Shown piece by piece: positions 54,035 through 62,901 of a stretch of DNA of 64,000 nucleotides. Numbering within the stretch: the stretch's first letter is position 1; every line of letters begins with the position of its first letter. The notes beneath the pieces were generated by a model that did no database searches, had not been told where the DNA came from, and saw only the letters and a list, made by a program, of their open reading frames with translations. The stretch covers positions 1 through 64,000 of the forward strand of contig CALJWL010000013.1 in NCBI GenBank assembly GCA_937974565.1, in the 5' to 3' direction. The translations under genes and the position numbers were made by a program. This stretch comes from an uncultured Arenicella sp. (GTDB taxonomy: Bacteria > Pseudomonadota > Gammaproteobacteria > Arenicellales > Arenicellaceae).

Positions 54035-54913
54035 TTGACTGTCTATTTTCGACATTTTTTTTGTCTCAACAGACTTCGTGGCCTCTGCGTAGCATTGCCA
54101 CTGCTCACGATGACGATCGTGCCCGTGCCACTATGGGAAGCCAAAGCCACGTCCAATGACACCCCTGCGACACCCATCAATTTTTTCTTACCAACCACAT
54201 CAACCACCACTCCTGAATTGACCGACAAGCTTCAAAGCGCATTAGCGACTAAGGGCTTAGACAACGTTGTTGTTAAAAATGTTGACTTCTGGCACCCCTA
54301 CCAGCAAGGCTTACGCGAGGGGCGATTTGGAATCTATTTTGCACAACCGCATTTTGCTGCATGGGCAATTGCTCAACATAACTTTCAGCCAGTTTATAAA
54401 TTACACGGTCGTTTAAAATACGTGCTGGCATCCCGACGCAGTGACGACCATTTATTTGAAATTAATGATTTAGAAGGCCGCGTTATTTGTCGTGAACCCG
54501 GCCTGAACCTGGGTACCGTTTGGTTAAACAGTCTCGTCGGCACATATCAATTAACGGTCTCTAACAACGAAGTTAAGTCGATAGAACAGGCAATGCTTAA
54601 TGATGTTAACGGCTGTAACGCATTTGTGATTGACGACCACGCTTATGACAGGGTTAACAATGCTCAACTTGGGCGTTACATTCGTTTAAAACAAAGCCCG
54701 GTTTATAAACACAATGCCCTTGTATCTCACCCAGCTGTTCCAAAAGAGACCATTAAAAAATTAAAAGCCGCACTAAAATCCAGAGAAATTAAAGCGCTTC
54801 TGAAACCCTACCTGACTCGTCTAAGCAAATGGCAAAACCTATTACCAGTAAAGCACGGCGACTATTCCGCTGAGGATTATAAACTACTCGATGCCTATTG
54901 GCCGAATCGCTAA
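54035..54913 (+). CDS. PhnD-like periplasmic solute-binding protein
   Basis: A 292-residue protein with a hydrophobic leader (about 15-40) and a phosphate/phosphonate-type binding fold (PhnD-like). PLWEAKATSNDTPATPINFFL starts the mature part; FWHPYQQGLREGRFGIYFAQPHFAAW matches the ligand-site helix of the family, and DLEGRVICREPG the hinge. The start is uncertain: TTG at 54035 or an ATG near 54110; no clear ribosome site. No transporter genes are adjacent, so it may serve a signalling or orphan role, as many stand-alone PhnD-like proteins do. Confidence 0.75.
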   Translation: MTVYFRHFFCLNRLRGLCVALPLLTMTIVPVPLWEAKATSNDTPATPINFFLPTTSTTTPELTDKLQSALATKGLDNVVVKNVDFWHPYQQGLREGRFGIYFAQPHFAAWAIAQHNFQPVYKLHGRLKYVLASRRSDDHLFEINDLEGRVICREPGLNLGTVWLNSLVGTYQLTVSNNEVKSIEQAMLNDVNGCNAFVIDDHAYDRVNNAQLGRYIRLKQSPVYKHNALVSHPAVPKETIKKLKAALKSREIKALLKPYLTRLSKWQNLLPVKHGDYSAEDYKLLDAYWPNR

Positions 54914-54975
54914 ATCGACACGCAACCGCCCCAAAGAGAGGTGTTTAAAGGTAAAGCCCTCTAACCTAATATCAC

Positions 54976-56175
54976 TTAAGTCAACCCCATGGCTTGTTTT
55001 GCTAAAAGCGCTTTGATATTTCGCTGAGAGTTGACCCAATTCATTCCCATACCTCGCGCCGCCGACCACAGCGGCGGGTTCACTTTATAACCAGCGTTCA
55101 ACGCCGTCATCATCCAGTCTGTTTGTTGGTTGTCTGGTTTTCTTTTTTGTTGATAAGCATGCAAGAACGCAAGTTCGCCGATGTCATCTTTGGGCACTTG
55201 AGCAATCATTTGGCTCAAGCATAACGCGTCTTTAAAGCCCAAGTTTGCGCCTTGGCCTGCTAAGGGGTGAATGCTGTGCGCTGCGTCTCCCACCAAGGCT
55301 AATGAGGTTGAATAGTACGTGCTTGCTTGCAGACTAACCAAGGGAAATGCTTGCCTCTTATCAAGCTCAATCACCGTCCCCAAGCGTTGCTCGAACGCAT
55401 TGCCTAAGGCAACTGAAAAATTTGAATCGGACATGCCCATCAGTTCTTTGGAAAAGGCGTTGTCTGCGCTCCACACGATCGAACTGTAATTATCATATAC
55501 CGGCAACGCCGCCACAGGGCCAGTTGATAAAAAACGCTGCCATGCGCAATTTTGATGACTGTTGCTGGTTTTTATTTTAGCAACTATGCCCTGCTGGCCA
55601 TAACTTCGGCGATTGGCAAACAGCTTGGCTTGATGACGCACCCACGAGCGCCCGCCATCGGCACCGATGGCCAATCGCGCTCGTAAATCGAAGCCATCAC
55701 CTTGCAGCCTCGCCCCACCACGTGTCAACGTCAGTTCACGCGGCGCCGCACTAAAAAAGCACGTTACGTTTTTATGACCGCCAGTCAGAGCATTGGCCTG
55801 CAATGCACGCGTGCAAGCTTGCGCATCAACCATATAGCCTAATTCGCTGGCACCGGCATCGCTGGCACTGAAATGCAAATCACCTTTTGAGTTTTCATCC
55901 CAAACGGCCATCGACTGATACGGATGCGCATGCGGCTCTGCCAGTCGTTGAAACACGTCGATGTCGGTCAACATTTCAACGGCCAAATGGCCTAAAGCAA
56001 CAACTCTCTGATTCGTTTGCCTAACATCAAGTGGTAAGTTCGGATCAGCAACGATTGGTGCATTGCGCTCCACCAAAGCGACCGACAATGACGTGTTCTT
56101 TGCCAAATGCAAGGCCAGCGTTGTGCCAATCAACCCCGCCCCAACTACGATAATGTCGTATCGATCAGACATCAA
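54976..56175 (-). CDS. ubiH: UbiH-type FAD-dependent ubiquinone hydroxylase
   Basis: A 399-residue flavoprotein monooxygenase: DIIVVGAGLIGTTLALHLA (GxGxxG FAD site) near residue 8, GADGGRSWVRHQA near 174, and ALVGDAAHSIHPLAGQGANLG near 291 (GD FAD motif). It hydroxylates the ubiquinone ring. Assigned UbiH rather than UbiI/UbiF because it follows pepP and ygfB in the same order as in many gammaproteobacteria; sequence alone cannot separate these paralogues. Cytoplasmic, membrane-associated. Confidence 0.85.
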   Translation of the reverse strand: MMSDRYDIIVVGAGLIGTTLALHLAKNTSLSVALVERNAPIVADPNLPLDVRQTNQRVVALGHLAVEMLTDIDVFQRLAEPHAHPYQSMAVWDENSKGDLHFSASDAGASELGYMVDAQACTRALQANALTGGHKNVTCFFSAAPRELTLTRGGARLQGDGFDLRARLAIGADGGRSWVRHQAKLFANRRSYGQQGIVAKIKTSNSHQNCAWQRFLSTGPVAALPVYDNYSSIVWSADNAFSKELMGMSDSNFSVALGNAFEQRLGTVIELDKRQAFPLVSLQASTYYSTSLALVGDAAHSIHPLAGQGANLGFKDALCLSQMIAQVPKDDIGELAFLHAYQQKRKPDNQQTDWMMTALNAGYKVNPPLWSAARGMGMNWVNSQRNIKALLAKQAMGLT

Positions 56176-56253
56176 CTCACTCTGCTTATAATGTCATTCG
56201 TCTATCAAATTTCATACTATGCCCCTTAACTTCATGTCGTTAGCGCTTACGGA

Positions 56254-57558
56254 TCATATTGCCATCGCCGCCTCGATATCCGCCACGGTCTTGGGCGCGG
56301 CTTTGGTGAAATTTTCATAGCCGCCTTTTTGCACTAAGACGTTATCTTCCACTCTAATGCCAATGTTATGCCAGCGCTCGTCAACGTCACTGGACGCGCT
56401 CACGTATATTCCAGGTTCCACGGTAAAGACCATTCCAGGTTCCAATTCACGCCAATCCCCTTCCACTTGGTAATCACCAACATCATGCACATCCATGCCT
56501 AACCAGTGCCCCGTTCTGTGCATATAAAACTGATTGTAGTGTTTGTTTTCAAGAACGTCACTCAGTGACCCTTGCAACAGACCTTCATCGATTAAACCTT
56601 GACTGATTATTCGAACAGCGGCTTGATGTGGTTCATCCCAAGTATGCCCGGCACTGCATTTTTCAAATGCCGCCTCTTGGGCGTCTAACACAATTTCATA
56701 CAACGCCTTTTGCTCACCAGAAAACGTGCCATTAACTGGGAACGTACGACTGATGTCCGCGGCATAACACTGATATTCTGCGCCAGCGTCTATCAATAAT
56801 AAGTCGCCATTTCTGAGTACCGAATTATTCTCCACATAATGCAGAATACACGCATTTTCACCACCCGCAACAATCGATGGATAGGCGTTATAACGACTGC
56901 CAGCTTTACGAAATTCGCACTCCATTACGGCCTGCACTTGGTACTCGTACATGCCCGAGCGGCATGCCTGCATGGCGCGCAAATGGCCAGCAGCGCTCAT
57001 TTTTCCTGCTCTGCGCATTAGATTAATTTCGTCTGGGCGTTTAAACAAACGCTGCTCATGAAGAATATGATTCAGATCAACAAATTCATAGGGTGCATGC
57101 TTACCGCGGCGAGTGTCTTGCTTAATTTTATTCATCCACCCCAACAACTGAGCATCAAAGTCTGGATAGCGGCCAACCGTGGTGAACACCTTTTCCTTTT
57201 CTTCCATCATACCAGGAAGAATCTCGTGCATGTCTTCAAAGGGAAACGCATCGTCAGCGCCAAACACCTCCATGGCACCTTCAAGGCCGTGGCGGCGGCC
57301 GTCCCACATTTCACGAAAACGATCTTTCTCTCGACAAAATAGTACGAATTCACCCTGTGCCCGACCTGGGCTAATCACCATTACAGCCTCGGGCTCGTCA
57401 AAACCGCAGAGGTAATAAAAGTCGCTGTCTGGGCGAAATTGATACACCACATCACCATTGCGCGAACGTTCCGGTGCGGTTGGCACGATAACAATGTCGT
57501 TTTCGCCAATCTGATTTACTAATTCAGCACGTCGGCGCGCGTAAATGTCTTTATTCAT
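56254..57558 (-). CDS. pepP: Xaa-Pro aminopeptidase PepP
   Basis: A 434-residue M24 metallopeptidase of usual PepP length. The N-domain opens YARRRAELVNQIGENDIVIV with FYYLCGFDEPEAVMVI. The pita-bread catalytic domain carries the metal ligands in LLIDAGAEYQCYAADISRTFP (two Asp), MHRTGHWLGMDVHD (His), FTVEPGIYVS (Glu) and IRVEDNVL (Glu). It removes residues before proline. It is between ygfB and ubiH in the conserved order. Confidence 0.96.
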   Translation of the reverse strand: MNKDIYARRRAELVNQIGENDIVIVPTAPERSRNGDVVYQFRPDSDFYYLCGFDEPEAVMVISPGRAQGEFVLFCREKDRFREMWDGRRHGLEGAMEVFGADDAFPFEDMHEILPGMMEEKEKVFTTVGRYPDFDAQLLGWMNKIKQDTRRGKHAPYEFVDLNHILHEQRLFKRPDEINLMRRAGKMSAAGHLRAMQACRSGMYEYQVQAVMECEFRKAGSRYNAYPSIVAGGENACILHYVENNSVLRNGDLLLIDAGAEYQCYAADISRTFPVNGTFSGEQKALYEIVLDAQEAAFEKCSAGHTWDEPHQAAVRIISQGLIDEGLLQGSLSDVLENKHYNQFYMHRTGHWLGMDVHDVGDYQVEGDWRELEPGMVFTVEPGIYVSASSDVDERWHNIGIRVEDNVLVQKGGYENFTKAAPKTVADIEAAMAI

Positions 57559-57640
57559 TATTATTGTTATTTTAAAGAAGGTTAGATTCAGTCAATTTCA
57601 CCGCCGATATAAACGTACAGCATCAATCACAGTGCCACCA

Positions 57641-58210
57641 TTAATGAGTCGTGGCTGTCGACTCACTTGAACGCTCAGAATAAATAAACTCAAAAATGAG
57701 TTGAGCCCCGACTTTCACGTATTCTTGCAACTCAGCCAAAGCCCATGATTCCTCTTCTTCGGGCGCATCACCGGCGCCGGCTTCAGCGATTTCCATCATA
57801 TCGCGCGCAATCTCAGCCCCGCTCTCTGGCAATTGATCCAGACTGAACACATCGTTATACAGCAACCCCAATAAATAGCCTTTGGCCCACGTTGCAATGC
57901 CTTCGACTTGGGCATTAATCGGTTCATCATCATCTGGCAACAGCACGGCAAAACCGTCGCCACCATTGAACAGAATTTCACTGTTTTCTCGATACATATC
58001 ATAGAGCATGCTGTTAAGCTGAGAAAAACGCCCATCGTTACTGTCGGCCTCAGGCTCAATTAATTTCAACAGATCTGGCGTTAGACCCGTTTTCAAATGA
58101 TTGGTTATCGCGCCAATGATAGTGCCATGCACCTCGCTCGGACTTAAGTCTAAACTGGCCAAAGCCAGAGTGGCCTCGATTTGAGTAAAACGGTCGGTAG
58201 TATTGATCAT
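57641..58210 (-). CDS. ygfB: YgfB/UPF0149 family protein
   Basis: A 189-residue all-alpha UPF0149 protein. LSPSEVHGTIIGAI near 21 and FAVLLPDDDEPINAQVEGIATWAKGYLLGL near 85-115 are family-specific. Function is obscure; in Pseudomonas a homologue dampens expression of a cell-wall amidase. First gene of the ygfB-pepP-ubiH operon, divergent from TIGR02449-zapA. Confidence 0.93.
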   Translation of the reverse strand: MINTTDRFTQIEATLALASLDLSPSEVHGTIIGAITNHLKTGLTPDLLKLIEPEADSNDGRFSQLNSMLYDMYRENSEILFNGGDGFAVLLPDDDEPINAQVEGIATWAKGYLLGLLYNDVFSLDQLPESGAEIARDMMEIAEAGAGDAPEEEESWALAELQEYVKVGAQLIFEFIYSERSSESTATTH

Positions 58211-58404
58211 GGTTTAAGAGCGAATAAAGTTTTGCTAATTTTACCTTATATATGCCCAATTAGCTGCGGCTAAAACAAGGGATTTTTAACGATTAATCGC
58301 ATTCTCTGTGCCATGTGTTTCGCATGCACAGTTGACCTACATCTAATGCGCGCCTACTATTAGTGGTTTACAGTAACAAATGTCTTTCTCTGAGGGGCTT
58401 GTAC

Positions 58405-58608
58405 ATGGACGCCAATATTTTAGGTCTAGAACAACGCATTGAAACACTGATTAACGAATGTCGCCGTTTGAGCAGTGAAAATCGCATACTCAAAAGCGAA
58501 CAGAGTTCGTTGCTGGAAGAAAAAACCAATCTAAAAGAAAAAAATCGCATCGCTTGCTCTAGATTAGAGCGTATTGTGGAAAAACTCCGCACTCTTGAAG
58601 ATCAATAA
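58405..58608 (+). CDS. TIGR02449-type coiled-coil protein
   Basis: The start at 58405 gives 67 residues; a TGAGGGG site precedes it, and an earlier in-frame ATG at 58363 lacks one. The whole product is a coiled coil (LGLEQRIETLINECRRLSSE, LEEKTNLKEKNRIACSRLER), matching the short ZapB-like family found just before zapA in many gammaproteobacteria. It probably acts in cell division. Confidence 0.88.
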   Translation: MDANILGLEQRIETLINECRRLSSENRILKSEQSSLLEEKTNLKEKNRIACSRLERIVEKLRTLEDQ

Positions 58609-58688
58609 CCGCCGATCAACATCTGGAGACTACCGAGTTAACGATGAAAACACATCGCGAATTACTGTTTAGGGGCTAAAATAAAATT

Positions 58689-58988
58689 ATGTCAGCGAAA
58701 GGCGTCAATATATCCATACTGGGTCGGGATTTTTCCGTTGCCTGCCCACCCGACGAGCAAGACGCTTTGGTCGAAGCGGCGAATTACCTTGACGGTAATA
58801 TGAAAGACATTCAGAAGACGGGTAAGATCATTGGCGCTGACCGAGTCGCCATTATGGCGGCCCTGAACATCACCAATGAATTATTAAAGTTGCAAAAAGC
58901 CACGGCGGGTCAGCAGCAAGTGCAAGAACGCTTGAACACATTACAAGATCGAATTGACGCTGTGCTGCGCGAAGCCGAAGACGTCTAA
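58689..58988 (+). CDS. zapA: cell division protein ZapA
   Basis: A 99-residue ZapA. ISILGRDFSVACPPDEQDAL is the characteristic head; ADRVAIMAALNITNELL leads to a C-terminal coiled coil (QVQERLNTLQDRIDAVLREA). It cross-links FtsZ filaments at midcell. It is between TIGR02449 and the 6S RNA, as is usual. Confidence 0.95.
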   Translation: MSAKGVNISILGRDFSVACPPDEQDALVEAANYLDGNMKDIQKTGKIIGADRVAIMAALNITNELLKLQKATAGQQQVQERLNTLQDRIDAVLREAEDV

Positions 58989-59072
58989 GCCCAAAACCAG
59001 ATGAGAGAGACTGTGCTTCTCGTCTATAAATCTGAATTACCGCAAATTCACCCACGAAAAACACAGACTTGA

Positions 59073-59078
59073 TATAAT
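59073..59078 (+). promoter_or_regulatory. -10 element of 6S RNA promoter
   Basis: TATAAT at 59073-59078 lies 12 bases before the base of the 6S RNA closing stem, giving an initiation point near 59085. The -35 is less clear. Confidence 0.6.
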
Positions 59079-59084
59079 AAATGT

Positions 59085-59300
59085 CATGGCGTTGCCTGTG
59101 GTGTTTGTAAACGCTTCAAATCCCTTAGAACCTAGTATTTATTTTCAGGGGGTTAGACCACTTCGCTGTTGTGCGTTTGGATCAGGCTTTCTGTGTTTAC
59201 ACAGCTTGCCCATCCACGCGCCTGATGCGATTTGTAGACTCCCACTTGGACCTTCGGTTCAAGGCACCAAGAGTTTACGGCATTCACGGGTAACGTTCAC
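59085..59300 (+). ncRNA. ssrS: 6S RNA (RNA polymerase regulator)
   Basis: Located exactly between zapA and ygfA, the classical ssrS site. The ends GTTGCCTGTG (59091-59100) and CACGGGTAAC (59285-59294) form the long closing stem with GTAAAC/GTTTAC pairs inside, and a large central bubble follows as in 6S RNA. The GGACCTTCGGTTC stem near the 3' half corresponds to the GAACCAAGGGTTC hairpin of E. coli 6S. The RNA mimics an open promoter and sequesters sigma70 polymerase in stationary phase. An ORF overlapping it is a coincidence. Confidence 0.88.
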
Positions 59301-59481
59301 TTGGCTAACAAAGGGTTAAAGGCTGAACTCCATTCGATATTTCAGCCCTGTTGTTACGGCATTATCGTTATTGCCTGAAAATCACCAACATGCGGGTGTG
59401 CATTATGTCGCTGACGTTCTATGCCGTCATAACCATAAGAGAAGAAACCAAAATCGGAATCCGAACTAAATAGAGAAACCG

Positions 59482-60114
59482 ATGCAATCCAAGCACCTAT
59501 TACGTAAATCAATTCGCTGCCAACGCCGTCATTTATCAGCGCAAGAACAGCGCAATGCACAGCAAGGCCTGGTGCAATCAGCCAGACAATGTCAGCCACT
59601 GTGGCAATCGAATCGAGTGCTAAGTTATGTTCCTTTCGAAGGTGAGGCATCGCCGGAGGCCTTAGTTCAAAAACTCAAGCCCAGCCAACTCTTCTTGCCA
59701 AAAATCACCAACTATAGGCAGCGTGAGATGCGGGTTTACGCAGCCGAGGCGTGCAAAACACTGAATCGATTCGGCATAGCCGAACCCAAGGCCACTCATT
59801 CTCCCGTTGCCGTCAATAAACTTGATCTTATTTTGATGCCTTTGGTGGCTTTTGATCGCTCTGGAAATAGGCTTGGTATGGGTGCAGGCTACTATGATCG
59901 CGCATTACAGGCATGCCAACACCAAACCAGCACACGCCCCTTACTGATAGGTGTGGCTCACGGCTTTCAAGAAGTTAATCGCATTCATCCTGAGCCTTGG
60001 GATATCTCTTTAGATGCTATACTCACTGAAAACGAATACATACCAATTGCGTCAAAACTGATTAGAGGTCACCACCAACAATCACACAACAGTGAAACGG
60101 CTTTTAGATCATGA
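59482..60114 (+). CDS. ygfA: 5-formyltetrahydrofolate cyclo-ligase
   Basis: A 210-residue ATP-dependent enzyme of the 5-FCL family. The basic opening KHLLRKSIRCQRRHLSAQEQ, VLSYVPFEGEASPEALV near 46, and the signature PLVAFDRSGNRLGMGAGYYDRAL near 116-138 are diagnostic. It converts 5-formyl-THF to 5,10-methenyl-THF. In many bacteria it is cotranscribed with the 6S RNA just upstream, as the layout here suggests. Confidence 0.94.
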   Translation: MQSKHLLRKSIRCQRRHLSAQEQRNAQQGLVQSARQCQPLWQSNRVLSYVPFEGEASPEALVQKLKPSQLFLPKITNYRQREMRVYAAEACKTLNRFGIAEPKATHSPVAVNKLDLILMPLVAFDRSGNRLGMGAGYYDRALQACQHQTSTRPLLIGVAHGFQEVNRIHPEPWDISLDAILTENEYIPIASKLIRGHHQQSHNSETAFRS

Positions 60115-60239
60115 GTTTTAATCATTCTCGCCACATAGTTTACGATTCTAAGGAGTGAGACAATTCAGTACCTAGAAAACACCTAAACTTTGTTTCTTAA
60201 TAACACTATTTATCCATCACCCAGAGGTTATACGACATT

Positions 60240-60860
60240 ATGTTGAATGTTCGACGTTTAGCGCTGGCTTTCACCACCGCTCTTGTATTACTGTCACACG
60301 CACATGCACAAGAACTTGAGGCAATTAAGCCCACTCCACCAAAACAAACAATTAATCAAACTGATATGGTTATTTTAAATACTTCAAAAGGCGCCATAAA
60401 AATCGCTTTGGACGCTGAAAAAGCACCGGAATCCGTTAAAAACTTTTTGTCGTACGTAGAAGATAAACACTACGATGGCACAATCTTTCACCGTGTGATC
60501 AAAGGCTTTATGGTGCAAGGGGGTGGTTTTGAACCTGGCATGACACAAAAGCCAACTAAAGACCCAGTGGTGAACGAAGCTGATAATGGCCTAAAAAATA
60601 ATAAGTACACCATTGCCATGGCCCGTACACAATCCCCTCATTCAGCTACCGCACAATTTTTCATCAATGCCAAAGACAATGACTTTTTGAACTACACCAG
60701 CTCAACACCAAGCGGCTGGGGCTATGCCGTTTTTGGTGAAGTTGTGGAAGGCCAGGATGTGGTCGACGCCATCGAAATGGTCAGCACCGGAAACGCAGGG
60801 CCGTTTGGCGATGTGCCCTCTGAAGACGTGATCATCAACTCTGTTGAGGTTGTTGAATAA
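60240..60860 (+). CDS. ppiA: periplasmic peptidyl-prolyl isomerase (cyclophilin)
   Basis: A 206-residue cyclophilin with a signal peptide ([20 protein letters not shown], cleavage near Ala-His-Ala). The core reads [38 protein letters not shown] (with the catalytic Arg and Phe-Gln pocket), [16 protein letters not shown] and [16 protein letters not shown]. It speeds proline isomerisation of exported proteins. PpiA versus PpiB is decided by the signal. A strong terminator follows. Confidence 0.94.
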   Translation: MLNVRRLALAFTTALVLLSHAHAQELEAIKPTPPKQTINQTDMVILNTSKGAIKIALDAEKAPESVKNFLSYVEDKHYDGTIFHRVIKGFMVQGGGFEPGMTQKPTKDPVVNEADNGLKNNKYTIAMARTQSPHSATAQFFINAKDNDFLNYTSSTPSGWGYAVFGEVVEGQDVVDAIEMVSTGNAGPFGDVPSEDVIINSVEVVE

Positions 60861-60879
60861 CGTTATAATAACCACAAAG

Positions 60880-60913
60880 AAGCGCTCTTGCTTTAATGCA
60901 GAGCGCTTTTTTT
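60880..60913 (+). terminator. strong intrinsic terminator
   Basis: AAGCGCTC (60880-60887) pairs with GAGCGCTT (60901-60908) followed by TTTTT. It closes the cyclophilin transcript. Confidence 0.92.
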
Positions 60914-60951
60914 ATGCCTATTATAATCGGCTCTGATGTTAAGCTAGCTTA

Positions 60952-62187
60952 ATGATAGAAGCCCAACAAAAAAAGACCGCCACCGCGTTTATATTACTCA
61001 TCGTATTTGCTTACTCAATGGGTTTTGGCATCATCATGCCGGTGTTACCCAACCTGATCGTGGAACTTGAAGGTGTGACTCTGTCAGAGGCTACATTTAT
61101 CGGGGGTATGATCGCTGCGGCTTACGCAGTGTTTCAGTTTTTATTGGGCCCGTTAGTCGGCAATTTGGGAGATCGCTTTGGTCGGCGGCCTGTGCTTTTA
61201 TTTTCCTTGGCGGGCTTTAGTATCGACTTTTTCCTGATGGGTTTTGCCCCAAGCATTATATGGCTGTTTATTGGCCGTTCTATCGCCGGTGGCTTAGGCG
61301 CTATTTTTGGCCCCGCCAACGCCGTGATGGCTGATATTTCAGAGGAAGGCGATCGGGCAAAAAGTTTCGGTATGGTCGGCGCCGCGTTTGGTATTGGTTT
61401 TGTGATTGGCCCAGCGCTGGGCGGGTTGCTCGGGGAGTTTGGTACACGCACCCCATTTTTCGTTGCAGCGGGCATCGCAGCCGTGACATTTGTCTACGGT
61501 TATGTTTCATTTCCAGAGACCATGAGTGAGGAAAAACGTCGTTCCTTCAGCCTAGCTAGGGCCAACCCCATCGGCGCTTTCTTTAGTTTGAAAAAGCTAA
61601 ACGGGGTTACCGGCATCGCTTTTATTTACCTTATCTGGGTAACGGCCACGAATATTTACCCCGTTAGCTGGTCTTACTTCGCACAAATAAAATACGAATG
61701 GTCTAGCCGTATGGTGGGCTTTTCCTTAACCTTGGTTGGAATCTCAATGGCGCTGGTACAAACGCTGCTGATCGGCCGAGTGGTTGCTCGATTTGGAGAA
61801 CGACACACCGCTGCAATCGGTCTCAGTTTCGCCACTTTAAGCATGTTGTTTTACGCCTTTGTGGACAATGCCAGCCTTGCGCTTTGGTTTTGTTTATTTG
61901 TTGGTATTCAAGGCATGGTAATACCGAGTTTAAATGCCATGATGTCCAGACGCACACCAGCCAACGCGCAAGGGGAGTTACAAGGGTTTAACGGCAGCTT
62001 GGCCGCTTTGGCGGCCTTTATATCACCACTGATTTATAACACCAGCCTAGCTCATTACACCAGCGCTGAGACGGTTGGCTATTTCCCTGGGGCGCCCTTT
62101 GTACTGGCCGCCCTCATTTCCTTAGTTGCTCTGATTTGTTTATTAACACTAAAACCCGCCGCGGTCATAACGCCAATAAGAAGTTAG
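60952..62187 (+). CDS. MFS drug/tetracycline-type exporter
   Basis: A 411-residue twelve-span major facilitator. [16 protein letters not shown] in the first span and [19 protein letters not shown] between spans 2 and 3 (the GDRFGRRP motif A) place it among DHA1 H+-antiporters such as TetA. Motif C-like [16 protein letters not shown] lies in span 5. The substrate is unknown; tetracycline resistance should not be assumed. Monocistronic. Confidence 0.9.
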   Translation: MIEAQQKKTATAFILLIVFAYSMGFGIIMPVLPNLIVELEGVTLSEATFIGGMIAAAYAVFQFLLGPLVGNLGDRFGRRPVLLFSLAGFSIDFFLMGFAPSIIWLFIGRSIAGGLGAIFGPANAVMADISEEGDRAKSFGMVGAAFGIGFVIGPALGGLLGEFGTRTPFFVAAGIAAVTFVYGYVSFPETMSEEKRRSFSLARANPIGAFFSLKKLNGVTGIAFIYLIWVTATNIYPVSWSYFAQIKYEWSSRMVGFSLTLVGISMALVQTLLIGRVVARFGERHTAAIGLSFATLSMLFYAFVDNASLALWFCLFVGIQGMVIPSLNAMMSRRTPANAQGELQGFNGSLAALAAFISPLIYNTSLAHYTSAETVGYFPGAPFVLAALISLVALICLLTLKPAAVITPIRS

Positions 62188-62205
62188 TCTAGAAATATTC
62201 AACCA

Positions 62206-62883
62206 CTAAATCAACGCTCTTGGGTCATAACGACTTGCCTCATTGGTTTCCAGCATTTTGGCAATTGCCTTGTAGGAAATATCATCGGCATTCATTGGCC
62301 CCACCACCTCACAAACCAGCATATACACTTCCAAACAGAACGCCTTACAGGCAGGTTCTTGTGTGTTGACAGGCAGACTGATTTGGTCATCGCTGATGCG
62401 ATTCACACACGTTTGTATGGATTGCTCGACATTAGGCAGCCCTTCATCGGCTAAGATTTCCCTAATTTCGGATGCCATTTTGCCGCTGATTTTTTGAACA
62501 CCCGCCAACATGTTGGAAAAGTAAAACTCCGACAATAAAATATAAGGGGGCTTTTTCGCTGCCGCGCTTGTTTGATCATCAGATACCACGGCTTGAGCAG
62601 TATTAACGACGTCATTCGAAGGCAAGCCCAGAATATACTCTGGCACCTCTTTAAGACCCAAGCCTCCTTTTGAAGAACCGGCGTGCATACTCATCATCAG
62701 CACCTTTTTTTCACCCGTATCCAAACCTAGATAATTTTCTATGTGTTCAACAAATGCGAAAACATCCAACTCTTGACCGTGGAATGCGGCGTGCCAGTTT
62801 TGAAATGCCTGCTTAATCGCTTCTCTGTCTTCGGTCATGCGCGTTAGCGCCGTGTAGACAACCTTACTTGCTATATCACTCAT
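62206..62883 (-). CDS. unrecognised cytoplasmic protein, in operon with amt
   Basis: A 225-residue soluble, mostly helical protein (ALTRMTEDREAIKQAFQNWH, FYFSNMLAGVQKISGKM). No signal or membrane segment, and no family recognised. Its start is about 18 bases after the stop of the ammonium transporter on the same strand, so it is probably co-transcribed and may act in nitrogen signalling, but GlnK/PII features (T-loop tyrosine) are absent. It has three cysteines in the C-terminal third. Confidence 0.7.
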   Translation of the reverse strand: MSDIASKVVYTALTRMTEDREAIKQAFQNWHAAFHGQELDVFAFVEHIENYLGLDTGEKKVLMMSMHAGSSKGGLGLKEVPEYILGLPSNDVVNTAQAVVSDDQTSAAAKKPPYILLSEFYFSNMLAGVQKISGKMASEIREILADEGLPNVEQSIQTCVNRISDDQISLPVNTQEPACKAFCLEVYMLVCEVVGPMNADDISYKAIAKMLETNEASRYDPRALI

Positions 62884-62901
62884 CGTTATTCCGTAAAGTT
62901 G

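Noticed and set aside
59086-59319. 77-residue ORF overlapping the 6S RNA
   Set aside because: It coincides with the closing stem and bubble of a well-placed 6S RNA, has no ribosome site and no recognisable product.
60952-62187. Tetracycline resistance gene
   Set aside because: The protein is a DHA1-type MFS exporter with TetA-like motifs, but these motifs are shared by many exporters, and no TetR regulator is adjacent.
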